Below, in pieces: positions 45,928-57,264 of a stretch of 64,000 nucleotides of DNA. A program made the position numbers and the translations under genes. The DNA comes from Budorcas taxicolor (lineage: Eukaryota > Chordata > Mammalia > Artiodactyla > Bovidae). The notes beneath the pieces are model-generated. The model saw only the letters and a program-made list of their open reading frames with translations, was not told where the DNA came from and ran no database searches. The stretch covers positions 18,025,775-18,089,774 of the forward strand of contig NC_068935.1 in assembly GCF_023091745.1 (NCBI RefSeq), read 5' to 3'. The stretch's first letter is position 1. The number at the start of each line of letters is the position of its first letter.

Positions 45928-46112
45928 GTTTCTCAAGGTTTGGTTTTTAAGCCATTTGCCTCAGTTACCTTGGATGCCTTTTAAAAATGTTGATTCCTGT
46001 ACCCTTCCCCAGGCCTATTGAGTCCAGGTAAGGGGGAGGGGGGTTGACCTGGGGATATGACTCACCCATCTCCAGGTCGTATTTATGCACCCTGAACTTG
46101 GAGAATTACTGC
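45928..46112 (+). mobile_element. MER5A-like hAT element
   Basis: TTCTCAAGGTTTGGTTTTTA ... TTACCTTGGATGCC ... ATTCCTGTACCCTTCCCC ... ACTTGGAGAATTACTG fits the MER5A layout. Confidence 0.55.
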
Positions 46113-46308
46113 TCCATAAAATGACCTGAGGGGGTTTGGAGGGTGGTTCTGGGAAACTACCACCACTTCCATTTCCCTTACTGTTAGACTGAATGAGTGG
46201 GTGGGGGAAGTGGGAAGAGGAAGTGTTTTTCTGAGTGCTAATAGGTAAGGATTCTCTACTGAAAGGAAATTGAAGAAAAGTGGAGACACTGACTAAACAG
46301 AATTAGAT

Positions 46309-46477
46309 GGCACTTACTTTCACTCTTTACTTTCATGCATTGGCGAAGGAAATGGCAACCCACTCCAGTGTTCTTGCCTGGAGAATCCCAGGGACAGGGG
46401 AGCCTGGTGGGCTGCCGTCTGTTGGGTCGCACAGAGTTGGACACGACTGAAGCGACTTAGCAGCAGCAGCAGCAGCA
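46309..46477 (+). mobile_element. Bov-A2 SINE, 5'-truncated
   Basis: Linker ACTTTCACTCTTTACTTTC, complete right monomer and CAG tail. Confidence 0.92.
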
Positions 46478-46581
46478 TCTCAATATTTGTTGAATTCCTG
46501 CCTGAAGAGGCATGGACTGAAGCGACTTAGCAGCAGCAGCAGCAGCATCTCAATATTTGAGTTCCTGCCTGAAGAGGCACA
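46445..46581. repeat. Tandem duplication across a SINE/flank junction
   Basis: Unit of 70 bp (46445-46514) repeated as 67 bp (46515-46581). Each copy holds the last bases of Bov-A2, the CAG array and about 40 bp of unique flank. Confidence 0.95.
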
Positions 46582-47092
46582 GACATAGGAATGTTGTGTA
46601 GAAGTTACTGACTTGGTTTACATCCATGTTTCTTTTTAACGAGACCACCCTCTTCTCCATTTCTGCCTTGTCTTTATTTAGAGTGGAAGTAGCCAGTCAT
46701 CTGCCACATATTTGGGGTTTTGTGTTAATTGAAGTATATGAATACATGGTGCCACTCAATGGTTGTACCTAAGTATAACCCTACTAATCAAAGTGAGGAT
46801 ATTGTGTTTATTTTAAGACAGTGGTTGTAGTGTTCAGTCTTTTTTTTTTTTCAAACACTGGCTCCATGGAGGAAAGCAAGGTCCTATGTTTCATTGCTTT
46901 CCAAGCATTCCCCAACAACTGTTGAATGGGTTTTGTTCCAAAGGTTTCTTTGGAAATCTGTTTAGAATTCAGATTGCATTTTCCTGTGGAAACAATATTC
47001 TTGGGGTTCTGGTTCCCAGACCAGCTGGCAAAAGCCTGTTTAATCTGGAATGGAATGGAAGTAGAGTCCCTCAGCCCCTCAGCAGGGTTCCA
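46582..47092. other. Unidentified intronic sequence
   Basis: No repeat or exon was recognised. Confidence 0.35.
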
Positions 47093-47105
47093 AACAGTGT
47101 TTTTT

Positions 47106-47403
47106 ATTATTTATCTTTGGTTGGGCTGGGTCTTCATTGCTGTGTGTGGGCTTTCTCTAATTGCACTGGGGCCACTCTTTGTTGTGATGCCTGGGCTTCT
47201 CATTGCAGTGGCGTCTCTTGTTGTGGAGCATGGGTTTTAGGTGCATGGTCTTCCGTAGTTGCAACATGCAGGTTCAGTAGCTGTGGCACACGAGCGTAGT
47301 TGCTCCATGGTATGTGAAATCTTCCCAGACCAGGGATTCAACCTATGTCCACTGCATTGGCAGGTGGACTCTTTATCTACTGGGTTACCAGGGAAGTCTC
47401 CCT
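47106..47403 (-). mobile_element. CHR-type (tRNA-derived) SINE with target-site duplication
   Basis: GGTTGGGCTGGGTCTTCATTG ... TTCTCATTGCAGTGGCG ... CAGACCAGGGATTCAACC ... TTACCAGGGAAGTC. AACAGTG plus T run flanks both ends (47093-47105, 47404-47415). Confidence 0.85.
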
Positions 47404-47519
47404 AACAGTGTTTTTATGGGAAAAAAGCACCAGAGTTTCAGACCTGTGATCCTTGGCATATATTCACACATCCGAGTTGCACTCTCTGAGCAGAATTGTA
47501 GTGACTCGTGGGAGGGAAC

Positions 47520-47938
47520 AATTCAGTCTTTCACATGGCTTCCCAGACCTTGTGTGATCTAGCTTCTGCTCATGCCTCCAGCATCATTTCTTATGGGTTT
47601 CCCCTCGCACTCTATTCTCTAGGCAAAAGGAGCTGCTTTGGGTTCACTGAACATGTGTTTGTAACCTCTGGGTCACTGAAACCTTACCCACAGTCTTCCC
47701 TCTGCAACCTCCTTCCCTTACCTGCTGCCCAGTGGTGGCTCTGTTACAGGCTCTCAGAATTCTGATCATAGGTTTTAATTCGTGCGTTTTATGTCACTTC
47801 CTTACCCTCTTGTCAGACAAAATGCTCCACAGAAGCCAAGACCATGTCTTGGTTAACCTGCTGTTATTTCCCCAGTACTTAGATTGGGGTCTGGCAGGAG
47901 GTGGTTTCTTCAGAATACAGCAGGTTGAATGAATGATT
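47520..47938 (+). mobile_element. L2 LINE 3' fragment
   Basis: TGTGTGATCTAGCTTCTGC, TGCTCCACAGAAGCCAAGAC, CCCCAGTACTTAGATTGGG, GGTTGAATGAATGATT. Confidence 0.75.
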
Positions 47939-48218
47939 TAGCCCAGGCGCTCTCAGCCTTTTTGTAGCTGCTGTACCCATGTTGGATGTTCGTGTGCTCA
48001 ACAGACTAAGCTGAGGGCTGCATAAATAAGAAGATAATATTTGGGTTGTGTAGAATTCGCAACTGCTGTATCCATAGCTCACCTCTGCCCTCCAAGAAAG
48101 CATATGAAAGCGTCTACATCAGCTTTAATTCCTCCTTATAATGTGGCAAAAAGTGTTTTGCAAGTGAGCTAGAGGAGGGCTAAGATACAAATGAATAGAT
48201 GTGTAAAGAATTTGCCAA

Positions 48219-48788
48219 GTTCAGTTCAGTTCACTCACTCAGTCATGTCCGTCTCTTTGCAACCCCATGAATTGCAGCATGCCAGGCCTTCCTGTCCATC
48301 ACCAACTCCTGGAGTTCACTCAGACTCACGTCCATCGAGTCAGTGGTGCCATCCAGCCATCTCATCCTCTGTCATCCCCTTCTCCTGCTCCCAATCCCTC
48401 CCACCATCAGAGTCTTTTCCAATGAGTCAACTCTTCTCATGAGGTGGCCAAAGGACTGGAGTTTCAGCTTTAGCATCGTTCCTTCCAAAGAAATCCCAGA
48501 GCTGATCTCCTTCAGAATGGACTTGTTGGATCTCCTTGCAGTCCAAGGGACTCTCAAGAGTCTTCTCCAACACCACAGTTCAAAAGCGTCAATTCTTCGG
48601 CACTCAGCTTTCTTCACAGTCCAACTCTCACATCCATACATGACCACTGGAAAAACCATAGCCTTGACTAGACAGACCTTTGTTGGCAAAGTAATGTCTC
48701 TGCTTTGGAATATGTTATCTAGGTTGGTCATAACATTCCTTCCAAGGAGTAAGCGTCTTTTAATTTCATGGCTGCAGTCACCATACTG
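48219..48788 (-). mobile_element. BovB LINE, 3' 0.57 kb
   Basis: Begins TTCAGTTCAGTTCACTCAC at its 3' end and stops at the GCTGCAGTCACCATACTGC segment of ORF2. Confidence 0.93.
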
Positions 48789-50072
48789 CAGCCAACTTCA
48801 GTACTCTATTATTCATCATAAATTACTTGCCTCACCTCTCTGCCTGCTGAGACATACCCATGGGCAGCTACGTGGTTCTGAGAAGCACAGATCTGGTCCA
48901 GTGCTGATGTGGGCTTTGAGATTGAGAAAGGGCCAGTCTTTTGCCTGGGTCTGTCCTTTAGTTAGCAGCTGTCCTGGGAATAGAATCTAAAGCCTTTGAC
49001 TCCCAGGCCATTATATCTTCTTGCAGAGGTATCCGTTCTATAAATAGAGTCTGCATGCATTGAAACAGCTTCCCCTTCTGTGGATATTCCAGGCAGTCTC
49101 GGATCACTTGACCAGGATCATTACTGGTGATAGACTGAGGGAAGCAGAAGGGTGAAGGAATGCAAAAAGTACATTCTCTAATTTCAGTTTGGTTCATTAA
49201 TGTGAGGCCTGGGGAGAGGGCAGGGAGTCCAACTTACCCAAGGCACTGCTTATGCAGTTGAGACTTAACAGATGGCTCTTTATTATGCTAGGATTACACA
49301 TCTGCTCAGGGTGTAGAACATGACTGAATGCTCAGTGGGTATTTCTTGATTATGCGATTTGCTGAAATCACTCTGCTGGTGTGATGATAATACCATTTAG
49401 GACTCTTTATACCATTGAGCATTTAATTGGTAAGCATGTGGTTTGATAAATGAGGTGGTGGTTGTTGCTGTTATTACTATTATTACTTTTAAGGAGCTCC
49501 TATAGAGCTAGAAGTAGCCTTTCGGCCATTTGGTTTGGGGCCCTGTGTCATCTGTTAAGAATTGTATAGGGACCTTAATGCCATTTGTATTTCTGGTTAT
49601 GATTCTTGTGTGTTTCTTCTGCTCAGAATAGAATTTGCCATAGTACTGAATGAAAGGAAACAGCCTAATGGGTCACACTAAGTAAACTTGGCATAAGTAA
49701 AGTTCAAAGGAATTTAGTTTTCCCATCTGCTGGTCCCTGGAGAGGAAGGGAAAGAAGGGCTTTTCTAGGTGTAAAGCCTGTGATCCAAGGTTGGATTCTT
49801 GTGGAAGGTATGTGGCGGGTTGGAGAGGGCAGCATAGCTCATTTCCCATCTACCTTCCTGTAGGACACACTCCAGGAGTCTACCATCAGGCTGAGTATCT
49901 CTCCCCGGTGAAGAAGACCTCTAACAGGTGGCTGATTAAAAATATCATAAGCCCTAAAGCCAACCTCAGAGACTTGTGAGAGGTTAAGCCTTCTTCCATC
50001 AGGCCACGCAAAGTCCTTGGAGACTGGCAGGCCAATAGCATAATGAATGTCATTCCTTACACCACTTTAAGA
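48789..50072. other. Unidentified intronic sequence
   Basis: Nothing recognised with confidence. Confidence 0.35.
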
Positions 50073-50236
50073 GAGCGACTTCACTTTCACTTTCATGCAT
50101 TGGAGAAGGAAATGGCAACCCACTCCAGTGTTCTTGCCTGGAGAATCCGAGGGACGGAGGAGCCTGGTGGGCTGCCGTCTATGGGGTCGCACAGAGTCGG
50201 ACACGACTGAAGCAACTTAGCAGCAGCAGCAGCAGC
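50073..50236 (+). mobile_element. Bov-A2 SINE, 5'-truncated
   Basis: GAGCGACTTCACTTTCAC linker, right monomer and (CAG) tail. Confidence 0.93.
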
Positions 50237-51402
50237 ATATAGTTTTGTAGTCCTTCAAATCGCCAGTATTTTGCTCCATCATGGTTTTGTTTCCACACCT
50301 CTTCTTTAATGTCACTGAATAAACTCTCATTTGTCTATCTAACTGTCTGGACTGAGGGAAATAGACTGAGCCTAGAAGGGACATTCTTGAAGCCATGCAT
50401 CACCAAATTCTGGGCTGTTTGCATGTGCCTCAGTTTCTCCTTGTAATGTGATAAAAAGCGTTTTGGTTTTAGGTAACAATGCAAAGCTTCCTGGAGTGAA
50501 CCAAATGTGGAAAGTGTTGTAATTTGAGGCAGTTTTCAGAAAAGAACCTCTTCTGGTAAAGAAAGACTCCCTTTTCCCTTTTTTTCCCTTTTCTTTCTTC
50601 CTCTTTTCTTTTTTTTTTCATTTATGCCTCATCACATTTTGCCCAATTTCAGCTCATCGCAGGCTGTATTTTCTTTTTGATTTCTGCTTTCCAGAATAGA
50701 CCCTGACTGCAAAAAGGGAACAAAAGGCCAACTCCTTGGCTTTCAATTTGCAGCATCCCCAGCCCTTTCATCTATCTCAGTGCTCCCCTAGTTGGGAACA
50801 AAACCCGAGCTCCACGGTCAGAGCACATACAGAGGAAGAACGTTTTTTTTTTTTTCAAACTCCAAGCCCATGCGGATTTCGTGTTTTCATTGTCACACTG
50901 ATTCGCAATACAGGGTCGGGTGCAGGTAGGGAAGCAAGAGGGGACCTGGAGGAAAGAAATTGGTTTGCAACCTTCGCCAAAGCAGACATTCCCATTTGGG
51001 GGTCAGAAGTTCAATTAAGAAGAAAGTGTGTTCTTAAGGGTTTCATTTGCTAATCCAGGGCTGCTTTCCTTCTTGAGAGCTTGTGTGTCAAGGTACCCAG
51101 CCTGGAAGATGCAGCAGGAGTTTGATGTGCTGCCTGGTTGGGCAGCAGCTCAGACACCATGCCTTTTGTTCTCTAGTTTCCTGTCAATTCTTCAGTGTCT
51201 ACTTTTCCTCTTCTGCTTCCTTTGGTTGCAAATCACAGAAGACCTATCTCTTTGTGCTCTGAGCTTGTTGTCTTGGTTACAGAGTTCTTTGGCCTGCCTT
51301 TTTTTTTTTTTTTTTTTGAGGAGAATATACTGCTTAAAGAAGACTTATAAAATAGCGACTGAGGGCTCTTGAAAGATACTACGGTATTCAGCAGTGGGTA
51401 GA
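50237..51402. other. Repeat-poor intronic segment with T runs
   Basis: 50730-51060 has retained CpGs and no recognised repeat, a weak candidate for conserved non-coding DNA. A T run of about 19 lies at 51299-51317. Confidence 0.35.
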
Positions 51403-51578
51403 ACTGGGGTTTGCGAACCTGGTTGTACTTTGAAATCACCTGGAGTGCTCTGAAATGCTGCTTAGGCCCCAGGCTCAATCAGTTGTGTCAAGATTTAGGG
51501 GACTGAGCCTCAGGAATTGGGATTTTATTTTCAGTTAACTGACTAGGAGATCCTAATGTGCATTCAGCATTTAGAACT
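51403..51578 (+). mobile_element. MER5A-like hAT element
   Basis: TTTGAAATCACCTGGAGTGC ... TAGGCCCCAGGCTCAATCAG ... ATCCTAATGTGCATTC in MER5A order. Confidence 0.75.
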
Positions 51579-51680
51579 ATTGAGGGTTTTTTTTTTCTTC
51601 TTAAATTGAAGTATTGTTGATTTCCAGTGTTTTAGGTGTACAGTAAAGTGATTCAGTTATACAGATTTATGTATTTTTCA

Positions 51681-51798
51681 GATCTTTGTGGTAGCTCAGT
51701 TGGTAAAGAATCCGCCTGCAATGCAGGAGACCCTGGTTTGATTCCTGGGTTGGGAAGATCCCCTGGAGAAGAGATAGGCTACCCACTCCAGTATTCTT
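51681..51798 (+). mobile_element. Bov-tA SINE, 3'-truncated by the next copy
   Basis: GTGGTAGCTCAGTTGGTAAAG to CCACTCCAGTATTCTTG. Confidence 0.85.
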
Positions 51799-51999
51799 GG
51801 GCTTCCCTCGTGGTTCAGACCTTAAAGAATCCGCCTGCAATGCAGGAGACCTGGGTTCAATCCCTGGGTTGGGAAGATCCCCTGGAGAAGGGAATGGCAA
51901 TCCACTACAGTATTCTTCCCTGGAGAATTCCATGAACAGAGGAGCCTGGTGAGCTACAGTCCACAAAGTTGCAAAGAGTCAGACACGACTGAGCGACTT
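51799..51999 (+). mobile_element. Bov-tA SINE
   Basis: GGGCTTCCCTCGTGGTTCAG to CAGACACGACTGAGCGAC, joined directly to the preceding partial copy. Confidence 0.92.
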
Positions 52000-52131
52000 T
52001 GACTTCACTCTCCATTATAGGTTATTATAAGATATTGAATTTAGTTCCTTGTGCTATACAGTAAATCCTTGTCGGGGTGTGTATTTTAATCCCAAATCCC
52101 TAATTTATTCCTCCATCACCCATTCCCCCTT

Positions 52132-52620
52132 CAGTTTAGTTCAGTCGCTCAGTACCATCTGACTCTTTGCAACCCCATGGACTGCAGCACACCAGGGCTC
52201 CCTGTCCATCACCAACTCCCAGAGTTCACTCCAGCTCATGTCCATTGAGTCGGTGATGCCATCCAACCACCTAATCCTCTGTTGTCCCCCTCTCCTCCCG
52301 CCTTCAATCTTTCCCAGCATCAGGATCCTTTCAAATGAGCCAGTTCTTCACATCAGGTGGCCAAAGGATTGGAGTTTCAGCTTCAGCATCAGTCCTGCCA
52401 ATGAATATTCAGGACTGATTTTCTTTAGGATGGACTGACTGGATCTCCTTGCTGTCCCCACAGTCTTCTCCAACACCACAGTTGAAAAGCATCAATTATT
52501 TGGCACTCAGCTTTCTTTATAGTCCAACTCCACATCCATATATGACTATTGGAAAAACCATAGCTTTGACTAGACGGACCTTTGTTGGCAAAATAATGCC
52601 TCTGCTTTCTAATGTCTCTG
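52132..52620 (-). mobile_element. BovB LINE 3' fragment with target-site duplication
   Basis: From AGTTTAGTTCAGTCGCTCAG to the TTTGTTGGCAAAATAATGCC region. CATTCCCCCTT flanks it at 52121-52131 and 52621-52631. Several internal deletions. Confidence 0.92.
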
Positions 52621-52720
52621 CATTCCCCCTTGGTATCCATAAATTTGTTTTCTGTCTGTGTATCTGTTTATATTTTATAAATAAGTTCGTTTGTATCATT
52701 AGAACCATTGAGTTTTAACA

Positions 52721-53039
52721 GCAAAGCCAAACAGTTGGGTTTTAGAGTGTCTTAGACAGGTGAGGAGAATATCATCAATTTTTCTGTACCTTAGTTTTTT
52801 CTGCTTAGGAGAGTGACCCGTAAAACTTGAGGAGCTAAAGAACCTAACTAACTGCCATGTCATTACTGTCACATACAAAAGAGTGGCACCTTTGCTTAAA
52901 AAAAAAAAGTCCAATTATCCAGCTGGCTTCATGTCTGGGCCATAACAATGGCTTGAGGCAGTCTCGAGGATTAAAATAAATCTTTCCAGTTGCTTGAAGA
53001 AGGAGCTTACCTATGGGGAGGCACAGCAATTTCACTTCC
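52721..53039. other. Unidentified intronic sequence
   Basis: Short A run near 52899. Nothing else was recognised. Confidence 0.35.
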
Positions 53040-53132
53040 TCACTCCAGTATTTTTCCCTGGAGAATCCCATGGCAGAGGAGCCTGACAGGCTACAGTCCA
53101 TGGGGTTGCAAAGACTCAGACATGACTTAGCA
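53040..53132 (+). mobile_element. Bov-tA SINE, 5'-truncated
   Basis: CACTCCAGTATTTTTCCCTG to AGACATGACTTAGCAAG. Confidence 0.85.
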
Positions 53133-53504
53133 AGTAAACAACAGCAACAACATAAAGGCAATGCCACGCCTGTGATCGAAACCTGAAACATTGCAAGAAT
53201 ATGACACATAGCAAATAAAATCCCCTAGTTGTCTCTCTCATCATCAGCGTGTGTTTCCTTCAGATTTTATGTTTGATTGGTTGTTATTGAAAAACTCAAA
53301 TAATTTGAAAAGAATTGAAGGGCATGTATAATTTCCTCCAACCCCTGACCCATAATCTGTTACTTTTTCTTCCCAGAAACAAACCAACATTACCAGTTTC
53401 TTGGAAATCTTGAGAGGCATTTATGCATAAACAAGGCTTGACTATTTTAAAGTGATTTTTTTGATTAGGTAATCAGGTCTATGCACCTACCAGAGACATC
53501 TGTT
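53133..53504. other. Unidentified intronic sequence
   Basis: Nothing recognised. Confidence 0.35.
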
Positions 53505-53653
53505 TGTTTGGTTTATTCATTCAACAAGTATCTGATGAGCATCTTGAATGTTCCAGTCATTATGTCAGTTTCTGGATCTATAACAAAGACCGGCACACAG
53601 CCACTGCCCTCCAGGACCTTACAGTCTAGCAGGGAAGACTGGCATTTAACACA
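53505..53653 (-). mobile_element. L2 3'-end fragment
   Basis: ATTCATTCAACAAGTATCTG ... CCCTCCAGGACCTTACAGTC is the antisense L2 terminus. Confidence 0.7.
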
Positions 53654-53765
53654 GGATGGCAACCCACTGCAGTATTCTTGCTTGGAGAATTCCATGGACG
53701 GAGGAGCCTGGCAGGCTACCCATGGGGTCGCAAAGAGTAGGACATGGCTGAGGTGACTTAGCACG
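53654..53765 (+). mobile_element. Bov-tA SINE, 5'-truncated
   Basis: GGATGGCAACCCACTGCAG to ATGGCTGAGGTGACTTAGC, inserted in the L2 remnant. Confidence 0.88.
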
Positions 53766-54267
53766 TATGCATGCAGTATCAAATGAGAAATGGTGACAAA
53801 TGTGAAGGAAGAGAACATTTCACATGTGTCACTTCCAAAATAGCGGTTTGTAGAGTCCCCTTCCCCAGTTTTCTAATATGGAGGTGTGGATGATAGATTG
53901 GAGGCAAAGATGTAAACTGCAACCTTTATTCTTGCCAGCAGTTTTCTTCTTTCCTGCCAAAATTTTCATCTGACAAAATGTCCTGCTGAGAATTGGGGTA
54001 ATCTACCAGCCAGCTTTATATTTATACCTGGTTGACAGAGTGCTGGCAGTACGCTAGATCAGACTCTTTGTCAGACATTCTGAACTCTTGCAGACAGGAA
54101 CTATGCCTTGTATCTCTGTGTGTGCTCCAAACCCCAGCATGGACAAACTAATGTAGACTTTAGGTGGTAGGTCCTTTTATTACAGTCTCATTTTATACCT
54201 TAGCAGTGCTTCAAGTGGTATGTATTCTTATTTCCATTTTTAAAGATGAGAAAACAGGTTTAATGAG

Positions 54268-54270
<3 letters not shown>
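53766..54270. other. Unidentified intronic sequence
   Basis: Nothing recognised. Confidence 0.35.

Positions 54271-54340
<70 letters not shown>
54271..54340. repeat. Compound (TG)14(AG)21 microsatellite
   Basis: Two perfect dinucleotide tracts: TG to about 54298, then AG to 54340. Likely polymorphic. Confidence 0.97.
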
Positions 54341-54342
<2 letters not shown>

Positions 54343-54884
54343 AGTTAGTGTAAAGCTCTCTTCTTGAAAAATACTCCTGTCTGCTCCCCGCCCCTCACTG
54401 CTGCCAAAATCCATGACCATAGTCACACAGCTTCTCAGTGGCTGTGACCCTGATACAGTTGGTTCCCTTCCTTTAGGGAACTGGATAGCACCCAGCCCTT
54501 TCACAGATTGGCCTCGGCTCTGTTCCTTCCAAGTTGTCTGGATGAGTTTTAAGACAACCAGGTTATCCATCCTATTCTGAATGTTTCTGTGATTGAGGTC
54601 AAGGTAGCAGCATTATCCTGCCCTAAAGGAGTCAGAGGAAGAGGACTCCCATGGCCCCCCCAATGGGTCATGTCTCTCTGTACTCACTGCCCTTCTTGCC
54701 TGCTCTTCCAGCTTGTGTCTTGGGCTGGGCTCTGGCCAGGGAACAGAGTTAGCCTTGCATACATATCTTGGGGGAGCATTTCTGTGTCTGACGTGGTGTT
54801 AGGCACTATGGAGAGTGGTGGCAGATGAAGATCCTCAAAAGACAAAGCGGGAGACAAAAGGTAAGATTGGCTGCAAACAAAATC
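54341..54884. other. Unidentified intronic sequence
   Basis: Moderately G+C rich. No exon was recognised. Confidence 0.35.
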
Positions 54885-55060
54885 TTTGGTACCAGACAGT
54901 TCTGATTCAAGGCCTGACTCTTTTCGTTATTTACTTGTGTGACCTTAGGCAAGTACTTAACCTTTCCTTAGCTCAGTTTCCTCATGTTTAAACAGGTGGA
55001 GTGGGGTGGGGTGGGGAACTGCACTTACCTCACAGGATTGCTAAGAGGAATACATGAATA
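54885..55060 (+). mobile_element. MIR SINE fragment
   Basis: TTGTGTGACCTTAGGCAAG, TCAGTTTCCTCATGTTTAAAC, ACCTCACAGGATTGCTAAGAG. A Bov-tA interrupts its 3' part. Confidence 0.8.
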
Positions 55061-55061
55061 T

Positions 55062-55258
55062 GGGGCTGCCCAGGTGTGTTAGTGCTAAAGAATCTGCCTG
55101 TCAATTAGGAGATGTGAGTTCAATCCCTGGGTTTGGAGGATCCCCTGGAGGAGGAGATGGTAACCCAATCCAGTATTCTTGCTTGAAAAATGCCATGGAC
55201 TGAGGAGCCTGGTGGGCTGCAGTCCATGGGGTTGCAAGAGTTGGACATGACATGGGTG
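55062..55258 (+). mobile_element. Bov-tA SINE
   Basis: GGGGCTGCCCAGGTGTGTTAG to GTTGGACATGACATGGG. Confidence 0.88.
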
Positions 55259-55330
55259 AATGAGCATGGGCGTGCTCACACACACACACGGATATAGTTT
55301 TGGGCATCTAGTGAAGCACTCAGTAAAGAA

Positions 55331-55868
55331 TCAGTTCAGTTCAGTCGTTCATTCATGTCCGACTCTTTGCGACCCCATGAATCGCAGCACGCCAGGCCTC
55401 CCTGTCCATCACCATCTCCCGGAGTTCACTCAGACTCACGTCCATCGAGTCAGTGGTGCCATCCAGACATCTCATCCTCTGTCGTCCCCTTCTCCTCCTG
55501 CCCCCAATCCCTCCCAGCATCAGAGTCTTTTCCAATGAGTCAACTCTTCGCATGAGGTGGCCAAAGGACTGGACTTTCAGCTTTAGCATCATTCCTTCCA
55601 AAGAAATCCCAGGGCTGATCTCCTTTGGAATGGACTGGTTGGATCTCCTTGCAGTCCAAGGGACTCTCAAGAGTCTTCTCCAACACCACAGTTCAAAAGC
55701 ATCAATTCTTCAGTGCTTAGCCTTCTTCACAGTCCAACTCTCACATCCATACATGACCACAGGAAAAACCGTAGCCTTGACTAGATGGACCTTTGTTGGC
55801 AAAGTAATATCTCTGCTTTTGAATATACTATCTAGGTTGGTCATAACTTTTCTTCCAAGGAGTAAGCG
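55331..55868 (-). mobile_element. BovB LINE, 3' 0.54 kb
   Basis: CAGTTCAGTTCAGTCGTTCA to CCAAGGAGTAAGCG. Close to the family sequence. Followed directly by ATT/ATC-rich repeats to about 55935. Confidence 0.93.
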
Positions 55869-55879
55869 TAGCTGCTGCC

Positions 55880-55935
55880 ATTATTATTATTATTAATATC
55901 ATTGTCATTGTCATCATCATCACTACTATTACTAA
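55880..55935. repeat. Degenerate ATT/ATC trinucleotide array
   Basis: ATTATTATTATTATTAA then CATTGTCATTGTCATCATCATC and related units. Confidence 0.8.
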
Positions 55936-56901
55936 TTACAACAGAAAGGAGTGATAAGTGTATAGTACCGGTATGTGCAAATGGCTTTCAGAAAAGGAAT
56001 GATCAGTTGGGGTGGATGTTATTCAGGAATTCTCTGGAGGAGATAGAAGAAGTGGAATGAAATATGCCAGGAAGAGCAAATACAAAAATGGAAGGCTGAA
56101 CTAAACTGGAGTGGGGACAAAAGAAGGAACAAAGCCATCGTCTGGCATACTTGGACTCCGCTACTAGATCACTTGTCTTCACAGTCCATCTTTCCAGCCA
56201 TTTTTGCCTCCCTGTATGCATGCTTTATTACTGCTTGCTATTGAGACGTGGTAGTCAGAGGGGGACTTGTTGCTGGCTGCTCTGGCTGGGATTTAGAAGG
56301 TGTCTGTGCCATTGTGGCACAGTTGACCTGGGTCCTAAGTCTGCAAAATGATTGGTAGGTTTAAAGCCTAGTTTTTATCAGCTTGCCTATGCATGTTGGT
56401 TTCACACTCCCCAACTTTATAAAAGACTGCTTGATTAACCACAAGGCAGATGAATGGATTGATGATGGGAGAGAGATCTGTATAGACACATAACACTTGT
56501 GTCCATCAGCCTGGTCCTACCTTTCCTGAGAGCAAGGTTCCTGAAGCCAAATTACACAGGTGCTTATTTGATAACCTAAAATCAGAACGTAACAGAATTG
56601 AAGGATCTTATCAGAGAGACCATGTAGGTACATCACACCTTTGTATTGACAAGATCATGGGTCCTTTTCTCTTTCCACTGCTGGAAAAAGCATCAGTGAT
56701 GATTTTTCTCTTGGATGTTTCTGTTTTGTCATTCCATACAAACACTGTGTGTGCTAAGACCATGTTATTCTCCTGAGTTCTTTTTCATCTTCCTCATAAG
56801 GTTTGGAAAATACCCACTTCTCACCAGCAATATAGTTCATGTGATTTCTTCTCATTGAGTGCTCTTTTTGGCTTTGCTTCCAAATTCTGGATGTTTCCAA
56901 G
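55936..56901. other. Unidentified intronic sequence
   Basis: Nothing recognised. Confidence 0.35.
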
Positions 56902-57029
56902 CAGGGCCACCACGAATGGCTATGCACTGCACAACCCTAGGAGAGGGTGCCATTCACATAGACTAGAATTGAATGGCGCCACTAGGGTTGTGCAGTGCAC
57001 AACCTACACACCTGTACTCGGTGGCCCTG
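56902..57029. mobile_element. Palindromic hAT-like non-autonomous element
   Basis: Terminal inverted repeats CAGGGCCACC and GGTGGCCCTG. Inner arms TGCACTGCACAACCCTAG (56923-56940) and its exact complement (56982-56999). A further 11-bp arm pair with one mismatch (GGTGCCATTCA, TGAATGGCGCC). CAGGG termini suit hAT elements. No obvious 8-bp target duplication remains. Confidence 0.75.
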
Positions 57030-57264
57030 GCATAATGCAACGCCAGCTTGCTTCATCTCCAGAAGGTTTTCAGGAGAAGTAGAGACTAGCAGTTCGGAAC
57101 CATTCTCAGGAACTTAGTAAAGGGATCTTGAAGCTGTGAACTGCTACTTTAACTAGGAAAGGAAGAGAGAAGTGCAGTTGTGGCTTCGAGAGGATTATCA
57201 TCTGGCAGTGGGAATCATCATGTGGAAGGACTACTTACCCTCATTCTTACAGTAAATAGAGTTT
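57030..57264. other. Unidentified intronic sequence
   Basis: Nothing recognised. Confidence 0.35.

Larger units (their letters stand above)
51597..52720 (-). mobile_element. L1-type 3' UTR split by three younger elements
   Basis: L1 pieces are 51597-51680, 52000-52131 and 52621-52720 (GTGATTCAGTTATACAGATT; ATAGGTTATTATAAGATATTG; ATAAATTTGTTTTCTGTCTG). They are in consensus antisense order, separated by two Bov-tA copies and a BovB. Confidence 0.8.

Noticed and set aside
8592..50236. CRISPR-like or satellite array formed by similar repeats
   Set aside because: The recurrent units are dispersed SINEs in both orientations with target-site duplications, not regularly spaced direct repeats.
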